Assembly: GCA_031370625.1 (NCBI GenBank) | Contig: JANMQR010000405.1 | Span: 1-24,577, forward strand | DNA: 24,577 bases | DNA from: UKL13-2 sp031370625 | GTDB lineage: Bacteria; Pseudomonadota; Gammaproteobacteria; Burkholderiales; Usitatibacteraceae | Direction: 5' to 3' | Shown: in pieces, positions 1-6,859 of the stretch | How the letters are laid out: every line of letters begins with the position of its first letter | Numbering within the stretch: the stretch's first letter is position 1 | Notes under the pieces: model-generated | What the model was told of the DNA's origin: nothing | Database searches by the model: none | What the model saw: only the letters and a program-made list of their open reading frames with translations | Position numbers and translations under genes: made by a program

Positions 1-912
1 TGCGTGATCTTCGCATTCCCGCTGGAATTTAAGAATCGTTGGGACGGCAATGTGCATGTGCCCGTCATCGATCCACTCGAAAAATTCGCCACGCTTATCT
101 CTATTGCGGCGTACTGGTGGGCGTCGCTCAGGCAATATCGCGGCTATCAAACATGGCTCGGTGAAAGCGTCAGTTATCGCGAGGACTTTCATCTGGAATG
201 GGTGCGCAATTTTTTGATTGCATTAGGCGCGACGCTTATTATTTGGGCAGGTTTTATCGGCTTCGAAGCCCTGATCGCCAAGCTCAATTATTTTCAGCGC
301 TTCCCGTTTTACATGTGGCTCGTGGTCGTCGTGTATTACCTCGGCACTGAAGGTTACCGCAACGCGCAACGCAGCTATCCGAATCGCGCATTGCTGGATG
401 AATCAACGTCGTCGATTGCGATTGACCCAACGCCTTTACCAATTCCAACAGTGCTGCCCGAGCAAGTTAAGCCAACTGACCAAGCAGAGCGCGATTGGAA
501 AACCATCGGCGAAAAATGGAAAGCACTCATCATAAAAAACGAATGGTGGCGCGATCCCGAGCTCAATCTCGCCCAATGCGCCAAACACCTCGGCACCAAC
601 ACCAGCCATTTATCTCGCGCCATTAACGACGGCCTTGGGCAAAATTTTAATGAGTTGATTAACGGTTTGCGCGTCGATGCGGTAAAAGCGCAGTTGATAG
701 ATCCCGCTGAATCGCGCGATGTGCTTGATATCGCTTTTGAGGCGGGGTTTAGCTCGAAGGCCAGTTTTAATCGGTCGTTTAAATTGATGGTGGGGGTGAC
801 GCCGACGGCGTTTCGAGAGAGTGCTGAACGGCGTTTTGATAGTGGCAATTCAGCAGGCGAGCGATTTGAAGCAATTCCTTACGCGGTGAGCGAACAAAGC
901 CAGACCCGATGA
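1..912 (+). CDS. AraC-family regulator with membrane N-terminus (5' truncated)
   Basis: The frame is open from the first base, so the true start lies upstream of the window; 303 codons are visible. The first half is hydrophobic with at least two likely membrane segments (about residues 68-92 and 102-117 counted from the GTG at base 4). A charged linker follows. The C-terminal ~100 residues (about 180-275) are an AraC/XylS double helix-turn-helix: the first helix pair lies around LAQCAKHLGTNTSHLSRAIN, and the conserved end reads DIAFEAGFSSKASFNRSFK, then G-TPTAFR. This matches membrane-bound AraC regulators with a sensor-like transmembrane N-terminus and a cytoplasmic DNA-binding end. The ligand and targets cannot be told from the sequence. 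The stop codon overlaps the next small reading frame as ATGA, which suggests coupling if that frame is real. Confidence 0.85.
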   Translation, partial: CVIFAFPLEFKNRWDGNVHVPVIDPLEKFATLISIAAYWWASLRQYRGYQTWLGESVSYREDFHLEWVRNFLIALGATLIIWAGFIGFEALIAKLNYFQRFPFYMWLVVVVYYLGTEGYRNAQRSYPNRALLDESTSSIAIDPTPLPIPTVLPEQVKPTDQAERDWKTIGEKWKALIIKNEWWRDPELNLAQCAKHLGTNTSHLSRAINDGLGQNFNELINGLRVDAVKAQLIDPAESRDVLDIAFEAGFSSKASFNRSFKLMVGVTPTAFRESAERRFDSGNSAGERFEAIPYAVSEQSQTR

Positions 913-1136
913 ATGAGGCTGATGAAACGCTGACGCGTAAACCGACCGCTCAAGTTGCGAACAAGTCCATATCAAAGACGACAGTACAGATGATTCAACT
1001 TCAATTGCGCGCAAGTATCTTCGCTGGTAATCTACGTGCAAAGTTACCCGATGATTGTGTGAAAGATGATCTAAGTGCGCATGCTGCAAAACGTGATTTA
1101 GTTTCGTATCTTGATTTCTATATTCAGAAGATGTAG
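909..1136 (+). CDS. Small hypothetical protein, possibly coupled to the AraC gene
   Basis: A 75-residue frame begins at the ATGA overlap with the stop of the AraC-type gene, the usual arrangement for translational coupling. The product is hydrophilic, with a lysine/threonine-rich N-terminus and a central segment with mixed charge (LQLRASIFAGNLRAKLPDDC). It has no signal peptide or membrane segment, and I recognise no family. No Shine-Dalgarno sequence is obvious apart from what coupling would provide. The overlap is the main argument for it; the absence of any recognisable motif is the main argument against. Confidence 0.35.
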   Translation: MNEADETLTRKPTAQVANKSISKTTVQMIQLQLRASIFAGNLRAKLPDDCVKDDLSAHAAKRDLVSYLDFYIQKM

Positions 1137-1182
1137 CTTGTTGATTACAAAATTTTTTTCGCAAATTCACTTGAATGTTAGT

Positions 1183-1232
1183 CCGCAACGAGGAACGTTA
1201 TGCGGATGTGGTGCACCTTAAACTGGTTAGGC
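1183..1232 (+). other. Bulged hairpin plus integron-core-like GTTAGGC
   Basis: Bases 1183-1205 can fold into a stem (CCGCA with TGCGG, then ACG with CGT) around an AGGAA loop, with a two-base bulge on one side. The palindrome GGTGCACC follows at 1210-1217 and the heptamer GTTAGGC at 1226-1232. That heptamer fits the integron recombination core GTTRRRY, and it ends ten bases before the start codon of the next gene, as at the head of a gene cassette. No partner RYYYAAC box or integrase gene is seen nearby, so this is at most a degenerate or orphan site and may be chance. Confidence 0.25.
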
Positions 1233-1242
1233 GGTCACTGAT

Positions 1243-1650
1243 ATGCCATTGCTTATTTGGTTTCTGGCGTTGATTGTATACATCTTTCTAACGTGGATAT
1301 GCCTACAGAATGATGAGCTGTTTGGCGTTTACAAATGGGTCTTTAGCTTGGCTCTCGTACCGATGTTCCTATTTCTAATGTTTGCAAACATCTGGATTGC
1401 GGATCATGTATCTCCACATATTATCGAGTGGCATAGAACCCAGTGGACTCGACTTTGGATGGATGATTGGGATCTCTTCAATGGGTTCTTTGACAGGAAA
1501 ATCCAAACTCTCATAGCGTTTCTGATAACGTCGTTTCTCCCTATAGGGCTTTGTTGGGGGTGGTATAGGGTTTTTTCTCGTTTGAGCCGACGCAGGTTTA
1601 ATGCGTTCAATTCCTCGTCCAAGCGTACCCGCCCAGGGCGATCAGCTTAA
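1243..1650 (+). CDS. Small hypothetical inner-membrane protein
   Basis: The predicted product is 135 residues with three probable membrane segments: about 3-21, 30-51 (rich in Phe, Leu and Met) and 88-110. Between the second and third is a tryptophan-rich polar loop (HIIEWHRTQWTRLWMDDWD), and the protein ends in a strongly basic tail (RLSRRRFNAFNSSSKRTRP), which suggests a cytoplasmic C-terminus. I recognise no family. The hydrophobic pattern is too regular for a random frame, so it is probably a real gene. No good Shine-Dalgarno sequence precedes the ATG. Its position ten bases after a GTTAGGC heptamer and its isolation from neighbouring operons resemble an integron cassette gene, but this is only suggestive. 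Confidence 0.5.
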   Translation: MPLLIWFLALIVYIFLTWICLQNDELFGVYKWVFSLALVPMFLFLMFANIWIADHVSPHIIEWHRTQWTRLWMDDWDLFNGFFDRKIQTLIAFLITSFLPIGLCWGWYRVFSRLSRRRFNAFNSSSKRTRPGRSA

Positions 1651-2182
1651 GTGAAGCATTAGATATTACCCAGACAATGTCGAGGCGTCCGCGTTTCCAT
1701 CAGCTCAAGCATCCAAGGCGTCGCAGGATAATCAAGCAGCCTCGGGAGTACTTTCACGTCAGTCAGTGGCCCAAATTTCCGAAGATATTTCTTAATTTGG
1801 CAATTCGAAAATTGAGTACTGAGGAATATCTGGCTATTGGCCCAAAGCGAGCGCGTTTTCGGTCCAAGCGTCTACGAGCAGTGGAACTATTTCGTCAGCG
1901 CGTTGGTGAGCCATCGTGGTTGAAAGACTATGCAAAACGCCGTCCACCTGAACGTGCGCTACGAAGGCAAAGGGAAGAAGCTTGACGTGCCTCCATACCC
2001 ACGAGCGTGGGGGAAGGAGCAATTCAGAGAGTGTTTGAAGATTTCGCATCGAATGCGCAACGCTACAATTCTCCTGCTTAACGTCTCAAATCATAAATTC
2101 CTGATGTTTCCCGCGTTTTGCGACGCATGCCGCATCGCAAACCGGTAATTTCGCTCTATCAAAAACCAACCGGGAATTCTGT
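1651..2182. other. Gene-poor stretch with possible decayed coding sequence
   Basis: I see no confident gene in these 532 bases. Frames are short. One plus-strand frame without a start codon (1655-1798) reads like protein (for example SAQASKASQDNQAASGVLS) and ends at a stop. Another plus-strand frame reads GPSVYEQWNYFVSALVSHRG just before an in-frame TGA at about 1921, and the same frame then continues with MQNAVHLNVRYEGKGKKLD. These fragments in different frames suggest an eroded gene, but no family is recognisable. The arginine-rich frame starting at 1677 looks like a shadow of these. A hairpin lies at 2117-2141 and the leader of the S41 peptidase gene follows. Confidence 0.3.
2117..2141. 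other. Seven-base-pair hairpin upstream of the peptidase gene
   Basis: TTTGCGA at 2117-2123 pairs exactly with TCGCAAA at 2135-2141 across an eleven-base GC-rich loop. It sits 42 bases before the peptidase start codon. There is no run of T after it, so it is not a typical Rho-independent terminator. It could be a protein-binding dyad or a leader hairpin. Confidence 0.3.
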
Positions 2183-3703
2183 ATGAGCTTCGTCATAAAA
2201 ATAGCGTTGATTTTAATTTCTTGTCTGCTTATCGCAGCGCACGCTGCCGAGCCCAAACCTTCAACCTACTCAGCAATCGCTCTAACTGCCGAGCAGGCCG
2301 GCGCGGACGTGGCGCTCATGCGTACGGCGCTGGAAGAGGCGCATCCGGGTTTGTATCGCCATGTGCCGAAGCCGGAGGTTGACGCCGCGTTTGCGAAGCT
2401 TGAAAAGCGCGTTAAAACGTCGATTACGGATGTTGAGTTGTATGGCGAAATTTCTTTGTTGCTGGCGGCGATTCGTTGCGATCACACTAAAGCGGAGTTT
2501 TCTGATGCGATGACTAAATTTCGTAATGAATCGCCGACGCATTTGCCGTTTCGCTTCAAGCTTTTTGATAAGCGCATGTTTGTGTTTGGTGGGGATTTAC
2601 GACCACAAGCACTGCCGCGCGGCACAGAAATTCTGGCGATTAACGATCAACCGGTACGTGTCATTCTGGATCGTTTGGCGAATGCGATTTCGATTGATGG
2701 TTTTACGGATGCTTCGCGTCAAACAAAGTTGGCGGCGGATAGCGATTTGATGGGTTCTGATTTTGATCAGTTTTACCCGGTCTTTTACGGCTTTGCGCCG
2801 CGATTCAAATTGTCGGTGATGATGCCGAATGAGACACAGGCAAAGACGGTGACTTTGGATGCCATCACGTTTCGTGAATGGGTGAAGTTGCCTTGGCAGT
2901 CCACCGCTTATCGCGGCGAATTTTATAAAAGTATTGATTGGAAATTGCTTGGCAACAAGACGGCGATATTGAAAATCGACACGTTTGTAAATTATCGCAA
3001 TCCTGTTGATCCGGCTGCGTTTTATGCGGGTTTCTTCAAAGTTTTAAACAGCACAAAAGTGGAACATCTCATCATTGATCTTCGCGAAAACGGTGGCGGA
3101 TCGGGCGATACCAATGTGGCACTCGCGTCCTTCTTGCTCGATAAACCTTTTGTTTGGAACAAGCCGATTCAGCAAAAAGCCATTCGCTTCGGCGCGTGGG
3201 CGAAGTATGTTGAAACCTGGGGTGACCGCAAGGAGATCTTCGAGCCGCCGATGGAAAATTTCCGTAAATTACCGAGCGGATTTTATGAGCGCATCACCAG
3301 CGATGCCACACCTGATCAGCGCCCGAATGCCATCGCGGCAGATCGATTTGCAGGCCGCGTGACAGTGCTATCAAGCCCGGTGAATGCATCAGGCACGACG
3401 ATGCTGATTGCCAAACTCAAAGACGAAAAACGGATCACGGTTATCGGCGAAGCGACCGGCGGCAGCGCGGAAGGGCCAACGGCAGGGCGCTTATTTTTTC
3501 TGAAATTGCCGAATAGTGGCATCGTCGTACGCGTTCCGAATTACTGGAATCTGATGAGTATTGACTCTTTTACGCAAGGCAAAGGTGTGGCGCCGGACGT
3601 TGAAGTGATCCCTACGCTGAATGATTTTTTAGCTGGAAAGGACAGCGTATTGGACGCCGCGAAAGCCCGCGCCCATACGATGACTTCCGCTACAACAAAA
3701 TAA
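2183..3703 (+). CDS. Exported S41-family peptidase (C-terminal-processing-protease-like)
   Basis: The predicted product is 506 residues. Residues 1-22 form a signal peptide with a hydrophobic core and an AHAA cleavage region, so the protein is probably periplasmic. An N-terminal helical region contains the IRCDHTK segment (98-104) that corresponds to the conserved His region of this family. The tail-protease core starts around residue 258. The hallmark DLRENGGG is at 299-306, and the likely nucleophile is Ser403 in NASGTT. The segment where CtpA enzymes carry the catalytic lysine (GEKTFGKG) reads GEATGGSAEG (423-431), so the lysine is absent. This resembles the GE-TGG branch rather than true Ctp proteases, and the full catalytic apparatus is unsettled. 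The substrate is unknown. The 3' end overlaps the convergent binding-protein gene by 14 bases. Confidence 0.85.
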   Translation: MSFVIKIALILISCLLIAAHAAEPKPSTYSAIALTAEQAGADVALMRTALEEAHPGLYRHVPKPEVDAAFAKLEKRVKTSITDVELYGEISLLLAAIRCDHTKAEFSDAMTKFRNESPTHLPFRFKLFDKRMFVFGGDLRPQALPRGTEILAINDQPVRVILDRLANAISIDGFTDASRQTKLAADSDLMGSDFDQFYPVFYGFAPRFKLSVMMPNETQAKTVTLDAITFREWVKLPWQSTAYRGEFYKSIDWKLLGNKTAILKIDTFVNYRNPVDPAAFYAGFFKVLNSTKVEHLIIDLRENGGGSGDTNVALASFLLDKPFVWNKPIQQKAIRFGAWAKYVETWGDRKEIFEPPMENFRKLPSGFYERITSDATPDQRPNAIAADRFAGRVTVLSSPVNASGTTMLIAKLKDEKRITVIGEATGGSAEGPTAGRLFFLKLPNSGIVVRVPNYWNLMSIDSFTQGKGVAPDVEVIPTLNDFLAGKDSVLDAAKARAHTMTSATTK

Positions 3704-4616
3704 TATCCACGTTCGACACCGACTTGGTTGGAAACCGAAAGTATTCGCGCAACAATCGACCTGGCGGTAGACCGAGATTGATGCCTTTCGGCGGGATGGG
3801 GGACGCAAACCATTTTTGATAAAGCGCTTGGAGCTTTTCTTCATTCACCATTCGAGCCATTTCCCGGTCAACGAGTGCTTCGAACGCAGGATCATTTAAT
3901 CGCATCATGATCGCAAGCGGCTCGATGGTGTGGCGTTTTTCGAGCAGCACGTAGTCGCCAGGTTTATCTGCATTGGCGCGGAAGCTGGCGAGCAACACAT
4001 CATCCGTGATCCAGCCATCCCCCTTAGCGTCCTTCAGCGCGGCAAATGCTTCGGCGTTGCTTTTCACGACCAAGGCTTTGATGTTGTAGCTGGATTTATT
4101 CGCCTCGGCGAGAACTTTCTCGCCCGTTGTGCCGGCCGCGATGATGATTTGCTTGTCACGGAAATCGCGCAGCGAAGCTTTTGGCGGATTAGCGCGCGCC
4201 AGTGTGGCGGCACCCGCAATGAAAATCGGCATCGTGAAAGCGGCTTTGGTTTTTCGTTCAGCGGTAGCGGTGGTGTTGCCGCATTCCAGATCCACCTTGC
4301 CATCCACTACAAATGGGATGCGTTCTGCAGCTTGCACGGGAACGAATTTAACGGCCAGTTTTGGTAGCTTTAATTCGCGCTTGATCCCATCGACTATCTG
4401 GGCGCAGATGTCGAGCGAATAACCGATCGGTTTTTTTGCATCATCCAGATACGCAAACGGAATCGACGATTCCCGATAACCGATGTTGATGGTATTAGTT
4501 TGGCGAATCTTATCGATGGTGGATTCAGCGCTGGCTGAGATCGGCAAACCTGTCATAGCAAAAACAAATATCAAAACAAGTGCCAAAGCTATTTCGAAAC
4601 CAGGATGCTTTTTCAT
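3690..4616 (-). CDS. gltI: GltI-like amino-acid (glutamate/aspartate) ABC transporter binding protein
   Basis: This is a periplasmic type-II solute-binding protein of 308 residues. It has a signal peptide (residues 1-30, ending ASA before EST). It follows the GltI/AatJ family closely in order: the STIDKI-Q opening, GYRESSIPFAY (46-56), a GYS-D segment (65-69), DLECGNTTATAERK (109-122), the AAGTTGEKVL loop (160-169), the DDVLL segment (205-209) and the family ending YQKWFASPIPPKG. These regions form the acidic-amino-acid pocket in the family. No permease or ATPase gene lies next to it, which is unusual because gltI normally heads gltIJKL. The C-terminal tail past residue 280 is longer than usual and is the part that overlaps the peptidase gene. 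A GGGAGTG Shine-Dalgarno sequence precedes the ATG, and a promoter and dyad lie upstream. Confidence 0.85.
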   Translation of the reverse strand: MKKHPGFEIALALVLIFVFAMTGLPISASAESTIDKIRQTNTINIGYRESSIPFAYLDDAKKPIGYSLDICAQIVDGIKRELKLPKLAVKFVPVQAAERIPFVVDGKVDLECGNTTATAERKTKAAFTMPIFIAGAATLARANPPKASLRDFRDKQIIIAAGTTGEKVLAEANKSSYNIKALVVKSNAEAFAALKDAKGDGWITDDVLLASFRANADKPGDYVLLEKRHTIEPLAIMMRLNDPAFEALVDREMARMVNEEKLQALYQKWFASPIPPKGINLGLPPGRLLREYFRFPTKSVSNVDIILL

Positions 4617-4649
4617 AAATCACTCCCGTGCGCAATATTTCATTGGCTC

Positions 4650-4669
4650 GTCCAAATTTCTGATTGGAC
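4650..4669 (-). promoter_or_regulatory. Dyad GTCCAA-N8-TTGGAC at the predicted gltI-like start site
   Basis: GTCCAA (4650-4655) and TTGGAC (4664-4669) are perfect inverted repeats separated by eight bases. The predicted transcription start from the promoter just upstream is about 4668, so the dyad covers the first ~20 transcribed bases. It could be a repressor operator over +1 or a hairpin at the 5' end of the mRNA. Confidence 0.5.
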
Positions 4670-4674
4670 GGCAT

Positions 4675-4703
4675 TTTATAAATCTGGATTTTTGACGTCA
4701 CAA
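4675..4703 (-). promoter_or_regulatory. Sigma-70-type promoter of the gltI-like gene
   Basis: On the minus strand, TTGTGA (4698-4703) and TATAAA (4675-4680) are separated by exactly 17 bases. They match four and five of six consensus positions. The -35 region overlaps a perfect TGACGTCA palindrome (4693-4700). The promoter would give a leader of about 52 bases before the ATG at 4616. Confidence 0.6.
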
Positions 4704-4822
4704 GCATACATTTGAAAGCTCTGTGTTTGGCCGCTTTTCCACGAAATTTTATGCTGATTCGGCATGGTGCCAATGTCAGCCTTTACCTACAAAAAAATCA
4801 TTCTCGGTAATGCGCTGATCAA

Positions 4823-6847
4823 TTGATAAAATTCCATGTGCATACCATTACATCCCTCCCACCTCACGCGCGCGCACCGCATGCCGACAGCGTAGCAATA
4901 AGCGTAAAGCGTGCGTCTATCGCGCAATGGTTTTTAACGGGCTCTCGCTTGGCGGCAGGGTTATTGTTGCTCGGCGCGGCGCACTCATTTGCAGCAGTAC
5001 CCAATTCAATCGCAATCGACGCACCGGAACCGTTGCGAACCTTGCTGCGCCAAAATTTGACCTTACCCGACCCCAACGAAACGATCACCGACAATGTGGT
5101 CAATTTGCCCCCGGCAGCATCGGCTCAGGCGCTGGAACTGGCGTCAACTGAGGGCTATTTTTCTGCCAATTTCAAACTGGTTAATGATAGCGAGCGCGGC
5201 GGTTCAAGCGGACTTCGCTTGGTTGTCGAACCAGGGAAGCGGAGTACGGTCGATGTTGTTGAGATTATCTTCGCGGGCGATATTGCGAACGTTGCGGACA
5301 ATAAAACCGGTATCAGCGCAGCCGACAAGCAAGCGCGGATGACGCAGCTGCGCGATGCCTGGCTGCTAGTGAGGGGCAATTCATTTCGGCAGGCCGATTG
5401 GACTCAGGCCAAGCGCGAGCTTTTGCAAAGTCTTTTTGCGGAGGACTATCCGACGGCCGTGATTACCAATAGCCTGGCGGATGTTGATGCAGAAAATTCG
5501 GCGGTGAGTTTGCGCCTGGAACTGGACAGTGGCCCTGCTTATCGGCTCGGCCCGGTGCAAATTGAGGGACTTAAAGCTTATCAGCGCAGCTTGATTGACC
5601 GATACAACCAGATCTACGTGGGCGAGCGTTATTCGCAACAGCGCTTGCTCGAGTTTCAGCGTGCGCTGCAGAACACGCCCTATTTTTCGTCAGTGTTGGT
5701 GGATATCGATCTCGATTCAAAATTCGATCCGACTGAGCCTGGCCCATTCACAACTGCGGCCACGTCTGGAGCCGCATCGGTGGAAACGCCAGCACCCGCG
5801 CCAGCGCCGTCGGTCGAGCCGATCACCGTGCCGGTGCGGGTAAGGGTCGCAGAAGCGCAGACCAAGCGGCTTTCGCTCAGCGCGGGATTTAGCAGCAATA
5901 ACGGCGGGCGCAGCGAGGTCATTTATCGTGACGCCAATATTTTGGATCGCGGTTGGTTGCTCGCAGTGGGCTTGCGCGCGGATCGCATTGGGCAGCTGGG
6001 CTACGCAGATATTAATTTACCGATCACGTCGAAGGGCTATCGCGATAGTTTCGGCGTGCTCGCCGAACGCTCGCGCAATCAAGGGCTCACGACGACGCGA
6101 CAAGGTGTCGGTGTGGCGCGCGCGCAAAATCGCGGCATTATTGAAACGCGACTTTCACTGGCTTTTCAGCGCGAGCAACGTGATGTTGACCAAACTATTT
6201 CTTCCAATGCCGCGCCGGTAAACAATGCCGCGCGCGATGCACTGGCGCTCAATTATTCGTGGACGTGGCGCAATGTTGACAACGTGTTGGACCCGCGCAG
6301 TGGGCAAGTGATTAATGCGCAAATCGGTGGCGGTGCAAAAGCACTGCTGTCGGACCAAAACTTTTTGCGCGGTATTTTTAAAATCCAGCAGTACTGGACC
6401 GTATTCAACCGCGATCTTTTCACGGTTCGATTTGAAGGCGGCATCACCGCCGCTGAATCGCGCGTGGGTGTTCCCGAGGAATTTTTGTTCCGTGCCGGAG
6501 GCGCGCAGTCGATTCGTGGATACGGCTACCAAAGCGTGGGGGTGAGTGAGGGTAATGCAACCGTCGGCGGACGCTATCTCGTTGCTGGCACCGCCGAATA
6601 TGTGCATTGGCTCGGCGCACCAACAACCGGGCCATCGAATGCGCAATCATTGCCGAAATGGGGCGTCGCCGTGTTTTACGATGTGGGTCGCGCGAACGAT
6701 TCTCCGAAGGACTTATTTCCGCTGCTGTCAGGTGTGGGCGTGGGCGCGCGCTGGCGCAGTCCTGCGGGACCACTGGCGCTGGACCTGGCCTACAGCGTGC
6801 GCGATAAAAAAGTGCGGCCGGTGTTTTCGATCTCAATCGCGTTTTAG
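4823..6847 (+). CDS. tamA: TamA-type Omp85 outer-membrane protein
   Basis: TamA is the outer-membrane half of the translocation and assembly module, helping some outer-membrane proteins fold. The product is up to 674 residues. A signal-peptide core lies at about 31-58 (ending HSFA before AVP). POTRA-like domains follow up to about 345, with typical pieces such as YRLGPVQIEGL and the VGERYSQQRL-FQRALQNTPYF helix. The Omp85 barrel runs from about 350 to the end, with the lid-lock motif IRGYGY at 564-569 and a terminal phenylalanine (SISIAF). A Pro/Ala-rich insert of about 30 residues (around 302-333) lies inside the last POTRA. The start is uncertain: TTG at 4823 or GTG at 4838, neither with a good Shine-Dalgarno sequence. 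tamB begins 12 bases downstream. Confidence 0.92.
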   Translation: MIKFHVHTITSLPPHARAPHADSVAISVKRASIAQWFLTGSRLAAGLLLLGAAHSFAAVPNSIAIDAPEPLRTLLRQNLTLPDPNETITDNVVNLPPAASAQALELASTEGYFSANFKLVNDSERGGSSGLRLVVEPGKRSTVDVVEIIFAGDIANVADNKTGISAADKQARMTQLRDAWLLVRGNSFRQADWTQAKRELLQSLFAEDYPTAVITNSLADVDAENSAVSLRLELDSGPAYRLGPVQIEGLKAYQRSLIDRYNQIYVGERYSQQRLLEFQRALQNTPYFSSVLVDIDLDSKFDPTEPGPFTTAATSGAASVETPAPAPAPSVEPITVPVRVRVAEAQTKRLSLSAGFSSNNGGRSEVIYRDANILDRGWLLAVGLRADRIGQLGYADINLPITSKGYRDSFGVLAERSRNQGLTTTRQGVGVARAQNRGIIETRLSLAFQREQRDVDQTISSNAAPVNNAARDALALNYSWTWRNVDNVLDPRSGQVINAQIGGGAKALLSDQNFLRGIFKIQQYWTVFNRDLFTVRFEGGITAAESRVGVPEEFLFRAGGAQSIRGYGYQSVGVSEGNATVGGRYLVAGTAEYVHWLGAPTTGPSNAQSLPKWGVAVFYDVGRANDSPKDLFPLLSGVGVGARWRSPAGPLALDLAYSVRDKKVRPVFSISIAF

Positions 6848-6859
6848 ATAATTTAGATC

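Noticed and set aside
1141..1164. TTGAT followed by TTTTCGCAA near 1141
   Set aside because: Both halves occur but 14 bases apart instead of four, so an FNR-type dimer would not fit.
1677..1985. Arginine-rich 102-residue frame
   Set aside because: Composition is extreme (runs of Arg/Pro/Lys), with no family features and no ribosome-binding site; other frames in the same bases look more protein-like but are broken.
1930..2148. Plus-strand 72-residue frame
   Set aside because: It has no ribosome-binding site and no family features, and an in-frame stop just upstream suggests a fragment of a decayed gene rather than an intact one.
6155..6836. Minus-strand frames in the tamA barrel region
   Set aside because: They overlap the confidently assigned TamA barrel and show no family motifs.
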